Below, piece after piece: positions 51,316 to 61,737 of a stretch of DNA of 64,000 nt. The DNA comes from Streptococcus sanguinis (GTDB lineage: Bacteria; Bacillota; Bacilli; Lactobacillales; Streptococcaceae). The first letter of the stretch is position 1. Each line of letters opens with the position of its first letter. A model generated the notes under the pieces. That model was not told where the DNA came from, searched no databases, and saw only the letters and a program-made list of their open reading frames with translations. The position numbers and the translations under genes were made by a program. The DNA lies in assembly GCF_013343115.1 (NCBI RefSeq), contig NZ_CP054570.1:1736001-1800000 (forward strand). Direction: 5' to 3'.

Positions 51316-52593
51316 TTATTGGTAAACGGTCTGAGCAATGACCAAACCTCTAGCGGACTCAAACTCGTACTGCAGATAGGACTGGTAGGTACCGGGCGCG
51401 ATAATCCCGCGAATATCCAGAATATCTGTCCCAGCCTGCCCAATAATCGAATCTGCTAGCAGGCAACAGTTGGTCGACAGGACAAAATAAGTCTTGAAAC
51501 GACTGGTTTTAAACTTATATAGCTGCGCTCCTAGTTCATACTTCAACTTGTAGGAGTATGTTGGCTGGCCATTTTTCAGTTCTGCTGGCGGCTCCCATTC
51601 CACCAACAACTGATCGATTTCAGCCAAGCGCTTTTCAACCGACTCCCTCTCCTTATCCGTCAAAGTCAAAGAATAACCAAAGAGTGTTTTCTTACTTTCT
51701 TTTTTGCAAAGCTCAATATAAGCGTCTTTAGGAACCTTGAAGAGAACGCCGTCTCCAATCATACCCTTGCATCGCTCAGAAAAAACATCATAGCTGCCAT
51801 AAGAAATCACTTGTCCCTGATAGCAAATATCTACATGACCAATGGCTCCAAATAAACTTGTCTTTGAAGTATGAACCAAGACCTCTAAGTCCGTCTTTTT
51901 CTCTCCGTTCTTAACAAGACTATAAACATTTTTACGATCAGAAGCTGCTTCTCCCTGAATCAGTCGATTAAAGCGCTCCAGATTTTCTACCGGAATAAAG
52001 GCTGCAAAAATAATAGGTAGGTTAATACGAATTTGCCTACGTAGCCGATGTTTTTCCCGGTCATTATCAAAAAAGAGACCATCCCGAATATTGGACATTC
52101 CTAGCATCATCAAATAGATTCCCAAAATCAAAAACTGCAGGTGTCCGTCAGTCGCAGGCGAAAGAATACTGGTCAGCCCAATTCCACCATAGAGAACGGT
52201 ATCAAATAGATAGCGCAAGCCGCCCTTGACATGATTTTGCCGATAAAGGAGATAAGTCACTCCGTAAATAGCGGCAGTCAAGAGCTGGTAGCTACCCAAA
52301 CTGATAATCACAATATTGACAGGCACATCACTGATTCGGTTGAGCCAACTGATACCCATAGCGACTGTAATCTGAAGCAGACTAGGCCAGACAGCCCCTT
52401 CTTTCTTGCGCGTAAAAACATGAAGAACAATATTTACCAAGCCAACAACCGTCAGATAAAGCGAAATAAAATCGAAGCCCAGCTGGGTAAAGCTGAAGCC
52501 ATTGACAATGATAATCAGGCCGAAAACAAGGGCTAAAAGACCAAAGAGTAAGGTTCTACGGCCACTGACTTTATGAAATTTTGACACTTGCAT
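51316..52593 (-). CDS. Membrane protein of unknown function
   Basis: About 425 residues from ATG 52593 (MQVSKFHKVSGRR), with GAGGAGG 11 bases upstream; the frame stays open into the aquaporin gene but that part is not credible. About six hydrophobic segments occupy residues ~13-180 (LLFGLLALVFGLIIIVNGF, FISLYLTVVGLVNIVLHVF, VNIVIISLGSYQLLTAAIYGVTYL, GLTSILSPATDGHLQFLILGIYLMMLGMSNI), resembling HdeD/DUF308 repeats. The C-terminal ~240 residues are soluble, with KVPKDAYIELCKKESKKTLFGYSLTLT and YSYKLKYELGAQLYKFKTSRFKTYFVLSTNCCLLAD. I do not recognise that part. Confidence 0.65.
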   Translation of the reverse strand: MQVSKFHKVSGRRTLLFGLLALVFGLIIIVNGFSFTQLGFDFISLYLTVVGLVNIVLHVFTRKKEGAVWPSLLQITVAMGISWLNRISDVPVNIVIISLGSYQLLTAAIYGVTYLLYRQNHVKGGLRYLFDTVLYGGIGLTSILSPATDGHLQFLILGIYLMMLGMSNIRDGLFFDNDREKHRLRRQIRINLPIIFAAFIPVENLERFNRLIQGEAASDRKNVYSLVKNGEKKTDLEVLVHTSKTSLFGAIGHVDICYQGQVISYGSYDVFSERCKGMIGDGVLFKVPKDAYIELCKKESKKTLFGYSLTLTDKERESVEKRLAEIDQLLVEWEPPAELKNGQPTYSYKLKYELGAQLYKFKTSRFKTYFVLSTNCCLLADSIIGQAGTDILDIRGIIAPGTYQSYLQYEFESARGLVIAQTVYQ

Positions 52594-52619
52594 CTCTAAC
52601 TTTGCCTCCTCTATCGTTC

Positions 52620-52652
52620 GAAAAAAGAGCTGGGGAAATCCCCCAAACTCTG
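52620..52652 (-). terminator. Weak terminator after the aquaporin gene
   Basis: GAG-TTTG-GGGG / CCCC-AG-CTC type stem on the minus strand followed by TTTTTTCG. Read-through into the membrane protein gene is possible. Confidence 0.45.
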
Positions 52653-52663
52653 ATCTTATGTAC

Positions 52664-53569
52664 TTATCCGTAGATTGTTTTAAACAAGAGGACAGCTGTG
52701 ATACCTGCAAGAATCGGTGCCACAACTGGAACCCAAGAATACCACCATTTTGAATCACCCTTGTGTTTGCCCAAAACAGATTCTGGCAGGATGAAGTGGA
52801 GGATACGAGGTCCGAGGTCACGAGCTGGGTTCAGCCCAGGTCCAGTAGGGCCTCCCAGAGAGGTTACCAAAGCCATTACCAAGAAACCAAGTGCCAAGTG
52901 AGCGACTGAAAGGCTACCAACTTGGAATGGTGCAACTTGATCTTTAGCCTGAGATATTGCAGCAGCAATCTGTTCTTTAGGAACTGAAGTCCCTTGTGCT
53001 GCCATCTGAGCAGCTTGCGAATTGATAGTTGCTTCAGCTTTGCTCAACAATTCTGCTCCAAAGAAGTTCTTGGTCAAGCCCATAGCAGCAAAGAAAAGAA
53101 CAAAAGAACCAACAAATTCATTGATAAAACCATTAAACAAGGCAGCTTTACGTGATTCAGGTGTGCCATGGTCTAGGCTAGAAATAGTAGAGAAAGTACC
53201 TAAGATATTGTTAGGATTTTCTGTTTTCAGATAGTAAGGACGGTGGGTCGCAACGACCAAGGCCTGTCCGAAAATAGCTCCTAAAAGCTGCGCTGCAATG
53301 TATGGTGCAACCTGTGCCCAAGGGAAATAACCGCTGACAGCAAGTCCCAAAGTAAAGGCAGGGTTGATATGGTTACCGGACACATTACCAAACATCAAAG
53401 CTGGAATCATAACCCCCATACCGTAACCGACAGCGATGACTAACCAACCGCTCTGATGTCCCTTAGTTCCTTTTAATTCAACGTTGGCAACAGCTCCGTT
53501 CCCCAAGACAATGAGGATAGCTGTTCCTAAAAATTCTGTGGCGTATTTAACGACCCATTCGAAATCCAT
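52664..53569 (-). CDS. glpF: Aquaporin / glycerol facilitator (Gla type)
   Basis: 301 residues, six membrane segments and the two pore motifs: NPA in SGNHINPAFTLGLAVSG and NPAR in GPTGPGLNPARDLGPRIL. A long insertion (~50 residues, LSKAEATINSQAAQMAAQGTSVPKEQIAAAISQAKDQ) sits before the fifth segment, as in the Lactococcus Gla protein. It conducts glycerol and probably water. AAGGAG lies before the ATG. It is divergent from pepX with overlapping promoters, the same arrangement as in Lactococcus. Confidence 0.93.
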   Translation of the reverse strand: MDFEWVVKYATEFLGTAILIVLGNGAVANVELKGTKGHQSGWLVIAVGYGMGVMIPALMFGNVSGNHINPAFTLGLAVSGYFPWAQVAPYIAAQLLGAIFGQALVVATHRPYYLKTENPNNILGTFSTISSLDHGTPESRKAALFNGFINEFVGSFVLFFAAMGLTKNFFGAELLSKAEATINSQAAQMAAQGTSVPKEQIAAAISQAKDQVAPFQVGSLSVAHLALGFLVMALVTSLGGPTGPGLNPARDLGPRILHFILPESVLGKHKGDSKWWYSWVPVVAPILAGITAVLLFKTIYG

Positions 53570-53594
53570 TTAGTGATACTCCTTAAATATTTTT

Positions 53595-53623
53595 TAGACA
53601 AAGTCTATTTTATCAAGTATAAT
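53595..53623 (+). promoter_or_regulatory. pepX promoter
   Basis: TAGACA (53595-53600), 17-base spacer, TATAAT (53618-53623). Confidence 0.75.
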
Positions 53624-53635
53624 GGATAATGTAAA
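53607..53635 (-). promoter_or_regulatory. glpF promoter
   Basis: Minus strand TTTACA (53630-53635), 17-base spacer, TAAAAT (53607-53612). It overlaps the pepX promoter almost completely. Confidence 0.75.
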
Positions 53636-53673
53636 GGTCATTTTTAATAAAAATAAGAAAAAGAGGGAAGAAT

Positions 53674-55962
53674 ATGCGTTTTAATCAGTATAGTTATGCA
53701 AAAACGAAACGGGAAAATATGTTGATAGAATTAGCTGAATTAGGCTTTTTTTATGACAGCAATCGCTCTGATAAGGAAAATCTTGAAGATTTTCTCCGCA
53801 CCAGCTTTTTCACTTATAAAAATACAGATTATCCCTTGAAATCCTGGGCTGCTGACAGCCAAACAGACCTGCTGAGCTTTTTCCAGTCTGACAGAGAACT
53901 GACAGCGTCTGTCTTTTACACTGTGGCCTTTCAGCTGCTTGAGTTCTCGCCCTTTATTGATTTTACAGATTTTGAGGCCTTTCGCAAAGAAACAGGCTTT
54001 CCAATTACATTTGGAGACTTGTTGGAAAATCTCTACCAGCTGCTCAACACTCGGACAAAAAATGGCAACCTCTTAGTTGATAAGCTAGTCAGCGAGGGGT
54101 TGATTCCTGAGGACAATACCCACCACTACTTCAATGGTAAGAGCCTGGCAACCTTTTCCAGCCATGATGCTATCCGAGAGGTAGTTTACGTGGAATCACG
54201 CGTGGATACTGATCGAGACGGTCGTCCGGATCTCATCAAGGTCAGCATCATCCGTCCCCGTTATCAAGGACCAGTTCCTGCTGTCATGACTGCCTCTCCT
54301 TATCATCAAGGAACCAATGATCCCGCCAGCGACAAGGCTCTACATGATATGAATGTGGACTTAGCAAAAAAAGAACCCCATCAAATCACGGTACAAGATC
54401 CTGAACTTAAATTGCTCCAGCTGGATTCACCAGTTCCTGCCCAAGAAGTATCTGAAACCGAGGAAAAATTAGGTCATATCGGCACCTACACGCTCAATGA
54501 TTACTTGCTGCCCCGCGGTTTTGCCAATCTATATGTGTCTGGCGTGGGAACCAAAGACTCTGAAGGACTGATGACCAGCGGAGACTATCAGCAGATCGAA
54601 GCCTATAAGAACGTTATTGACTGGCTCAACGGCCGTTGCCGAGCCTTCACCGACCACACCCGCCAACGGGAAATCAAGGCCACCTGGTCCAACGGAAAAG
54701 TGGCTACGACCGGTATCTCCTATCTAGGCACCATGTCCAACGGGCTGGCAACGACTGGCGTAGACGGGCTGGAAGTCATTATCGCCGAAGCTGGGATTTC
54801 TTCTTGGTACAACTACTACCGCGAAAACGGCCTTGTCACAAGCCCTGGCGGCTATCCCGGAGAGGATTTTGAATCCCTGACCGAACTGACCTATTCCCGC
54901 AACCTGAGGGCTGGTGACTATCTACGTCATAATGACGCTTATCAGCAAAGCTTAGAGCAACAGCGTAAAGACTTAGACCGGCAAACCGGAGATTACAATC
55001 AATTTTGGCATGACCGCAACTACCTGCTCCATGCAGATAAGGTCAAGACCGAAGTCGTCTTCACCCACGGCTCTCAAGACTGGAATGTCAAGCCTCTCCA
55101 TGTCTATAATATGTTTCGGGCCTTACCGCCCCACATCAAAAAGCATCTTTTCTTCCATAACGGTGCCCATGTTTACATGAACAACTGGCAGTCCATCGAC
55201 TTCCGTGAGTCTATCAATGCTCTGCTGAGCAAGAAACTGCTGGGTTGTGAATCAGACTTTGAACTGCCAGCAGTCATCTGGCAGGACAATAGCCAAGCTC
55301 AAAGCTGGCTGACCTTGGAAGACTTCGGTGGACAAGAGCAGAACCTTCATCTCCAACTAGGCCAAGACTGCCAATCTATCCAAAATCAATATCCAGAAGA
55401 AGACTATAATCGTTTTGCCAAAAACTACCAAAGCTTTAAAACTGAACTTTTTGAAGGTAAGGTCAACCAGATTACTCTGGACTGGACCTTGGAAAAGGAC
55501 CTCTTTCTCAACGGAGCGACCCAGCTCAATCTTCTACTCAAATCCAGCACCGATAAAGGATTGATTTCTGCTCAATTACTGGACTTTGGACCAGCTAAAC
55601 GCCTCACACCGATTCCGACACCGCTTGAGCCTAGAGTCATGGACAACGGCCGCTACTATATGCTGGACAATCTGGTTGAACTGCCCCATACTGAAACGCC
55701 TCATCGCGTCATCACCAAAGGCTTCATCAACCTGCAAAACCGGACTAACCTACTGACTGTTGAAGAAGTCACTCCTGACCAATGGCTGGAATTTTCCTTT
55801 GAACTGCAACCAACTATCTATAAGATGAAAAAAGGCGACCAACTGCGCCTCGTACTTTACACTACAGACTTTGAGCATACCGTCCGTGATAAGACTGACT
55901 ATCAGCTGACAGTAGATTTGGAGCAATCTAGTCTGGATTTGCCAACAATGACATCACATTAA
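53674..55962 (+). CDS. pepX: Xaa-Pro dipeptidyl-peptidase
   Basis: 762 residues, full length. It removes X-Pro dipeptides from peptide N-termini in the cytoplasm. An N-terminal helical dimerisation domain (~1-140) precedes the alpha/beta hydrolase: nucleophile Ser349 in [17 protein letters not shown], Asp in [18 protein letters not shown], His in [17 protein letters not shown]-terminal jelly-roll domain (~530-762) follows. GAGGGAAGAAT precedes the ATG. Transcribed alone, divergent from glpF. Confidence 0.97.
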   Translation: MRFNQYSYAKTKRENMLIELAELGFFYDSNRSDKENLEDFLRTSFFTYKNTDYPLKSWAADSQTDLLSFFQSDRELTASVFYTVAFQLLEFSPFIDFTDFEAFRKETGFPITFGDLLENLYQLLNTRTKNGNLLVDKLVSEGLIPEDNTHHYFNGKSLATFSSHDAIREVVYVESRVDTDRDGRPDLIKVSIIRPRYQGPVPAVMTASPYHQGTNDPASDKALHDMNVDLAKKEPHQITVQDPELKLLQLDSPVPAQEVSETEEKLGHIGTYTLNDYLLPRGFANLYVSGVGTKDSEGLMTSGDYQQIEAYKNVIDWLNGRCRAFTDHTRQREIKATWSNGKVATTGISYLGTMSNGLATTGVDGLEVIIAEAGISSWYNYYRENGLVTSPGGYPGEDFESLTELTYSRNLRAGDYLRHNDAYQQSLEQQRKDLDRQTGDYNQFWHDRNYLLHADKVKTEVVFTHGSQDWNVKPLHVYNMFRALPPHIKKHLFFHNGAHVYMNNWQSIDFRESINALLSKKLLGCESDFELPAVIWQDNSQAQSWLTLEDFGGQEQNLHLQLGQDCQSIQNQYPEEDYNRFAKNYQSFKTELFEGKVNQITLDWTLEKDLFLNGATQLNLLLKSSTDKGLISAQLLDFGPAKRLTPIPTPLEPRVMDNGRYYMLDNLVELPHTETPHRVITKGFINLQNRTNLLTVEEVTPDQWLEFSFELQPTIYKMKKGDQLRLVLYTTDFEHTVRDKTDYQLTVDLEQSSLDLPTMTSH

Positions 55963-55969
55963 TAAAAGA

Positions 55970-56043
55970 AAAAGACGCTGAAATTCAGCGCTTCAGATTG
56001 AAGACAAAGTCCTAAGAACAGAAGTTTCTAAGGGCTTTTCTTT
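55970..56043 (+). terminator. Two hairpins after pepX
   Basis: CGCTGAA / TTCAGCG at about 55977-55992, then AGTCCTAAGAA / TTCTAAGGGCT followed by TTTTCTTTT (56008-56043). They separate pepX from the convergent lipoprotein gene. Confidence 0.7.
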
Positions 56044-56456
56044 TATTGTAGATTGAGATATTCCTCTGCATATTTTTTATAATCTGGCTTTTCCTTGCGG
56101 TTCATAGCAAAGAGCATACTGCCTGTGAGATAGTCATCGTCTGAGTCAGGAATTAGCATAATAGCAATGTTTTTATCTTTCTCAGGAAAGACGATAGAAA
56201 ATGTTCCGCCATTATCTTTCCGAGTCAGGCCGTAATAACTCACTCCATTCTTAAAACCAACTGCATTTTGAGTATACTCATACTCTTCTTCGTTGACAAT
56301 AATGGTCTTGTCTTTTATTTCAATGGTCTTTTGTTCACCGCTAGCATCCTGTACATTCCATTTTCCCTGAATTTTGGGACTGCCACTGCAGCCAATTAGG
56401 ATGAAGAGGGATGAGAGCACTACTAACAGCAAAGCTTTTATCTTCTTGTTTTTCAA
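56043..56456 (-). CDS. Small lipoprotein of unknown function
   Basis: 137 residues. Signal MKNKKIKALLLVVLSSLFILIGC with lipobox LIGC. The mature part is short, beta-type and charged: KIQGKWNVQDASGEQKTIEIKDKTIIVNEEEYEYTQNAV...FSIVFPEKDKNIAIMLIPDSDDDYLTGSMLFAMNR. The G-K-W start resembles lipocalin-like or copper-resistance-type small domains, but I would not assign a family. AAGGAGAAG lies before the ATG. Transcribed alone. Confidence 0.75.
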   Translation of the reverse strand: MKNKKIKALLLVVLSSLFILIGCSGSPKIQGKWNVQDASGEQKTIEIKDKTIIVNEEEYEYTQNAVGFKNGVSYYGLTRKDNGGTFSIVFPEKDKNIAIMLIPDSDDDYLTGSMLFAMNRKEKPDYKKYAEEYLNLQ

Positions 56457-56625
56457 GTTGTCTTCTCCTTGGTATATAGATTCATGACCATTCTACTATA
56501 AATGACAAATTTTTGTCAAACCTCTTAGAAATGTTCTTCTTGCCACTTTTCCAAAAAATGATATAATTTGAAGAGTGAAGATTACCAAGGGCTTAGCCCT
56601 TGCGAGAGAAAGGAAAGAAAATCTT

Positions 56626-56925
56626 ATGATGAACATGCAAAGCATGATGAAGCAAGCACAAAAGCTTCAAAAACAAATGGAAAAAGGACAGGCAGAACTA
56701 GCTGCAACAGAATTTACCGGCAAATCAGCTCAAGACTTAGTCGTTGCTAAGCTGACAGGCGATAAAAAGGTAGTCAGCATTGACTTCAATCCAGCAGTTG
56801 TGGATCCTGAAGATTTGGAAACTCTGTCAGAGATGACTGGGCAGGCCCTGAATCACGCGCTGGCTCAGATTGATGATGCTACTCAGAAGAAAATGGGTGC
56901 TTTCGCAGGCAAATTGCCTTTTTAA
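56626..56925 (+). CDS. ebfC: YbaB/EbfC family nucleoid-associated protein
   Basis: 99 residues from ATG 56626 (AAAGGAAAG upstream); a longer frame from 56575 has no site. Typical YbaB: a methionine- and lysine-rich helix ([31 protein letters not shown]), a central strand [32 protein letters not shown], then an amphipathic helix. Dimeric DNA-binding protein linked to recombination mediator and nucleoid roles. Here it is not linked to dnaX or recR. Confidence 0.92.
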   Translation: MMNMQSMMKQAQKLQKQMEKGQAELAATEFTGKSAQDLVVAKLTGDKKVVSIDFNPAVVDPEDLETLSEMTGQALNHALAQIDDATQKKMGAFAGKLPF

Positions 56926-56982
56926 GCAAGATAAATAACCTTACCTCTTGACTAAACATAAGTCAAGCAATACTCGAACCAG

Positions 56983-57015
56983 CAAAAAAGACTGAGATTT
57001 CTTCAGTCTTTTTTG
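56983..57015 (+). terminator. Bidirectional terminator ebfC / glycerophosphodiesterase
   Basis: AAAAAAGACTGA / TCAGTCTTTTTT with an 8-base loop, between convergent genes. Confidence 0.9.
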
Positions 57016-57042
57016 ATTTATAGTCGTTCCCTCACCAGTCCA

Positions 57043-58797
57043 CTACACAAAATTAAGCAAATCCGCTGCCTTGCTCATCAAAAGCAGGGCATAGTCGGGT
57101 TTGTTTTGCAGCTCCTTGATGGAGCTCTGAACCAGCTCTAAATCATCAGTTATCATGCCATCAACACCCAAGCGGAAGGATTTGCCGATGCTGTCTGCAT
57201 CATTGATGGTCCAGTCATAAAGCTTCTTATCCGTCGTCCATAGCTTATCGACAAAGTTTTCATCGAGAGTCGAATACTCCATCGTATAGCCGGAAGCCTG
57301 TGTCCGTGGGAAAATAGTATTGTAGGGCAGGATAAAGAAAGTCGGTATGCTCTTATCATACTGGACTGTCTTGTCAATAACCTGATAGTCCAAAGACTGA
57401 ATCTGGTGGCCATAAACCTTGATATTGGCTCCGTATTGACTCAGAAAACGGTCCATCATATCGTCTGAGTCCAAGCTGCTGGTCTTGATTTCTATCAAGA
57501 GTCTCTGGCCCATTTGATTGGCTCGTTTGAGATAAGCATCAAAGCTGGAAATTTTGGCAGTGTGTCCATTTTCTGAAATATCTAAAGCCGTCAGCTCTTG
57601 CAGAGTCAGCTCTTGCGGTCTGGCATCAACACCAGCCAAGGCTTTTAGATTGGCATCGTGCATCATGACAAACTGGCCATCCTTGGTCTCCTGAACATCC
57701 ATTTCGATATAATCTGGCTTGAGCAGGGCGGTTTTCTCTAGCGACTCAACCGTATTCTGGACACCATTTCCCTGCGAAACTCCGCGGTGAGAGATGGTCA
57801 GAGGGACGTTTTCCAAGGGCAGATTGAGATAGGCAAAGCCTTCAAGGGCAAAGACAGAGCTAGTGACCAAAAGGATAAACCAGCGCATGAGAGGCAGACC
57901 TTTCCTGTAGCGGTACTCAGACAGCTTGCTGTCTGTCAGAAAAGCCACAAACTTAATCAGAAAGTAGGCTACCATAAAGTAATAAGCCAGCTTGATGAGG
58001 CAGTAATTGACAACTGCTGCTGTCAAGGCTATCTGATTGGACTGGCCATCCGCATACTGCTGCAACACTAAAATCGGAATGCTGCTTAAAAGAAAGAAGA
58101 GAAAGCTCTTGGCCAGTATCCAAAAGAGCTGCCAAGTATAGCGAATCAAGTGCCCCTTGGTCTTCTCCAAACTATACCTAATCGCATCTCGTAGGCGGAA
58201 ATGCTCAAAAAAGAGCTTGGGCAGGGCAAACATCAGGCGGACAGCTATCAAAAAAAGCAGAAAACCTAAAGCATAGATTGATAATTTCATCCATAAGGCC
58301 GTCTTGAGATAGGTCACGATAAATTCTGGAATCAGAATTTTATTCAAGTAGTAGATTTTGAGAATTTGCCGCAGAAAGGGAAAGATAAAACCCATATACA
58401 GTGCAATGAAGAGGACCTTGCTGGGTCGGGCGTAGCGAATCAGCGAGCCGCTGTCTTTGAAACTTTTCTTGATAAACTGAAAGGCGCTTCGTTCTTCCTC
58501 GTCCAGAAGATTGCGGAGCCCCATAAATATCAGTCCAATCTGAAAATAAGCGACAAAGAGATTGACCGCAAAAAGCGCTAGAAAGGCTAAGCCAACCCAG
58601 ACATTTGAAGTCAGAACCTTCAGGGCATTTGTATAAGATAAGAAGAGGTAGCCTGTCTGCTTGAGCAGAGTCTCTGCTGCAAAGGAATTGAAAGGCACCC
58701 AGGCCAGCTCCATGAGCATAAAGACTGTGAAAAAGAGCAACAAAATTTTATCAAGATTACGATAGAGACGTAAAAGTCCCAGTCTTTGTGATTTCAT
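57043..58797 (-). CDS. Membrane-bound glycerophosphodiester phosphodiesterase
   Basis: 584 residues. The N-terminal ~330 residues hold about seven to eight hydrophobic segments of the GdpD-associated membrane domain. The C-terminal ~250 form a GDPD barrel: LTISHRGVSQGNGVQNTVESLEKTALLKPDYIEMDVQETKDGQFVMMHDANLKALAG (His and Glu/Asp metal ligands), RLLIEIKTSS, GVDGMITDDLELVQSSIKEL. It hydrolyses glycerophosphodiesters, possibly from lipid or teichoic acid turnover. AGGAGG lies before the start. Transcribed alone. Confidence 0.9.
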   Translation of the reverse strand: MKSQRLGLLRLYRNLDKILLLFFTVFMLMELAWVPFNSFAAETLLKQTGYLFLSYTNALKVLTSNVWVGLAFLALFAVNLFVAYFQIGLIFMGLRNLLDEEERSAFQFIKKSFKDSGSLIRYARPSKVLFIALYMGFIFPFLRQILKIYYLNKILIPEFIVTYLKTALWMKLSIYALGFLLFLIAVRLMFALPKLFFEHFRLRDAIRYSLEKTKGHLIRYTWQLFWILAKSFLFFLLSSIPILVLQQYADGQSNQIALTAAVVNYCLIKLAYYFMVAYFLIKFVAFLTDSKLSEYRYRKGLPLMRWFILLVTSSVFALEGFAYLNLPLENVPLTISHRGVSQGNGVQNTVESLEKTALLKPDYIEMDVQETKDGQFVMMHDANLKALAGVDARPQELTLQELTALDISENGHTAKISSFDAYLKRANQMGQRLLIEIKTSSLDSDDMMDRFLSQYGANIKVYGHQIQSLDYQVIDKTVQYDKSIPTFFILPYNTIFPRTQASGYTMEYSTLDENFVDKLWTTDKKLYDWTINDADSIGKSFRLGVDGMITDDLELVQSSIKELQNKPDYALLLMSKAADLLNFV

Positions 58798-58854
58798 TTT
58801 CCTCCTTTATGTTGTGAACAATACAAAACTTGCTAAAAAGCGATTCTTATTTAA

Positions 58855-58887
58855 AACAAGGTTGAGACAGATGTCCCAACCTTATTT
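58855..58887 (-). terminator. Terminator after rocS
   Basis: AAGGTTGGGACA / TGTCTCAACCTT (one G-T pair) with a 2-base loop and TTTTAA after it on the minus strand. Confidence 0.85.
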
Positions 58888-59382
58888 TTATTTTCCAAAT
58901 AAACGTGCCCAAAAGCCCTTGCTTTCCTGTTCCTGCACCTTTTCCTTGGCTTCATCCAACTCCAACAGCAAGGTTTCACGCTCATTCATAGCCTTAGCCG
59001 TCAGCTGCTGCTGCTGGTCCAACTGCTTGTCCTTTTCAGCAATCTGGACATCCTTGATGCGCAACTGCTCATCTTTCTTAGCTAGCTGGCTGTCCTTGGC
59101 CTTAAGCTGCTCATAGAGACGCACAATCTCAGCATTTTTTTCATCCACCAAGATTTCCATCAGCTCGCGTTGCTTCACATCTTCGCTAACAGGTTCATCT
59201 TCAAAAATAGTTTTCTTATAAATCTCTTCCAGCTTAATCAAGCCGCTGCGGGTCACCACCGTGACTCCTTTTTCATTCTTTTCCGTATCTTCTGGCGGCA
59301 GTGCCTTGACACGATTGTTAATCGCCTGACGGCTAACTCCAAGAATCTCGGCTAACTCGCTGACTGTCTTTTCAATTGCCAT
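58888..59382 (-). CDS. rocS: RocS-like chromosome segregation protein (DUF536)
   Basis: 164 residues. An N-terminal helix-turn-helix (KTVSELAEILGVSRQAINNRVKALPPE) is followed by a link segment, then a long coiled coil (~85-150: ELMEILVDEKNAEIVRLYEQLKAKDSQLAKKDEQLRIKDVQIAEKD...) with seven-residue repeats of K-D-x-Q, and a C-terminal amphipathic helix GFWARLFGK. This matches pneumococcal RocS, a membrane-bound DNA-binding protein that links chromosome segregation and capsule/division control. Related DUF536 proteins occur on plasmids as replication-associated proteins, but no plasmid context exists here. Transcribed alone. Confidence 0.8.
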   Translation of the reverse strand: MAIEKTVSELAEILGVSRQAINNRVKALPPEDTEKNEKGVTVVTRSGLIKLEEIYKKTIFEDEPVSEDVKQRELMEILVDEKNAEIVRLYEQLKAKDSQLAKKDEQLRIKDVQIAEKDKQLDQQQQLTAKAMNERETLLLELDEAKEKVQEQESKGFWARLFGK

Positions 59383-60858
<1,476 letters not shown>

Positions 60859-60885
60859 TAGGGAAAATATTTTAAAGCAATTGAA

Positions 60886-60976
60886 AAAAACTGGTCGAAG
60901 AACATTGTACTGACCTCAAAAAGTTAGACAGAAAAATCTAACTTTTGGGGTACAGTGCACATTCTCACCAGTTTTT
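60886..60976. terminator. Terminator stem interrupted by a mini-element
   Basis: AAAAACTGGT (60886-60895) and ACCAGTTTTT (60967-60976) are perfect complements placed around a 53-base IS-end element. Without the insert the loop would be about 14-18 bases, a normal bidirectional terminator between the flavoprotein gene and merR. Confidence 0.7.
60906..60958. mobile_element. MITE-like mini-element with IS3-family ends
   Basis: Left end TGTACTGACCTCAAAAAGTT and right end (reverse complement) GCACTGTACCCCAAAAGTTA are imperfect inverted repeats of ~23 bases with 18 matches, separated by only about 7 bases. The sequence type is that of IS3-family (IS150 group) termini. ACAT flanks both sides (60902-60905 and 60959-60962) as a likely 4-base target duplication. 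There is no transposase. The two arms themselves form a strong hairpin. Confidence 0.7.
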
Positions 60977-61715
60977 ATTCCGCATTTGTCCGAACGTAAA
61001 CTGCAATCACATCTGCTGTATACTGGGCAGTGCCCGGTCCAAATTGATCGATATTCTTCTTGAATTCTGGATTGTGGACATAGCCCTGACCGATGTGGGC
61101 AAAGACTTGCAGCGAGCAGTCAAAACCGTAAGTGCGAATGGCTTGTAAGAGACGCACTGCCTGCTCCTGATTTTCTGCTGCTTCAATCGGCAAGCCTTGC
61201 TGCATATTCTCTGCCAGACTTTGAAAAACTTGATTGAAAGCTGCGGCAGATTCTTCTTCCCGTCCATTTTGACGAGCCAATGCTTCTGACATGACTTCTT
61301 GACCGTATTCTTCGACAGCTTCTTGATGATATTTGTGATTGTCTTCATAGGTAAAACCTGCGAATTTTTCTTTCATTGTCATTTTTCTTTCTCCCTTTTC
61401 ATCTTGGATGGTTTTTTGTAAGGTGGAAATCAAGGTATCCAAGCGATCTCTTTCCTGCTGCAAATACTCTAACTGCCTAACCAGATGCGGCAATAAGGCC
61501 TGTTCATCCTGACTCAGCAGCTCTGCTATTTTCTCCAAAGAAAAACCCAGATACTTATAGTAAAGGATGACCTGCAACCTCTCTAAATCAGCTTGGCTGT
61601 ATGTCCGATAGCCATTTTCTGATTTGGCAGGAACTAATAGTCCGATTTTGTCGTAATGATGCAGGGTTTTGACAGAGACACCTGACAGTTGTGCCGCTTC
61701 TTTGATGTGGTACAT
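60975..61715 (-). CDS. MerR-family regulator of the TipAL type
   Basis: 246 residues. The N-terminal MerR domain is MYHIKEAAQLSGVSVKTLHHYDKIGLLVPAKSENGYRTYSQADLERLQVILYYKYLGFSLEKIAELLSQDEQ. A coiled dimer helix (~75-110) follows, then a TipAS-like antibiotic/ligand-binding domain (KFAGFTYEDNHKYHQEAVEEYGQEV...VHNPEFKKNIDQFGPGTAQYTADVIAVYVR). Its own promoter has the 19-base spacer required for MerR activation, so it is predicted to activate itself on ligand binding (thiopeptides or other hydrophobic drugs in relatives). AAGGAGG before the ATG. No drug pump gene adjoins it in the window. Confidence 0.93.
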   Translation of the reverse strand: MYHIKEAAQLSGVSVKTLHHYDKIGLLVPAKSENGYRTYSQADLERLQVILYYKYLGFSLEKIAELLSQDEQALLPHLVRQLEYLQQERDRLDTLISTLQKTIQDEKGERKMTMKEKFAGFTYEDNHKYHQEAVEEYGQEVMSEALARQNGREEESAAAFNQVFQSLAENMQQGLPIEAAENQEQAVRLLQAIRTYGFDCSLQVFAHIGQGYVHNPEFKKNIDQFGPGTAQYTADVIAVYVRTNAE

Positions 61716-61737
61716 GTAATTGCCTCCTTGCTTAACT

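Noticed and set aside
52594..52821. N-terminal extension of the membrane protein at 51316 to 52821
   Set aside because: The 76 extra codons run through the glpF stop and 3' end and have no family pattern; MQVSKFHKV at 52593 has an upstream GAGGAGG.
60906..60958. Full IS3-family insertion sequence
   Set aside because: Only the terminal repeats are present, ~7 bases apart. There is no transposase sequence, so it is listed as a mini-element.
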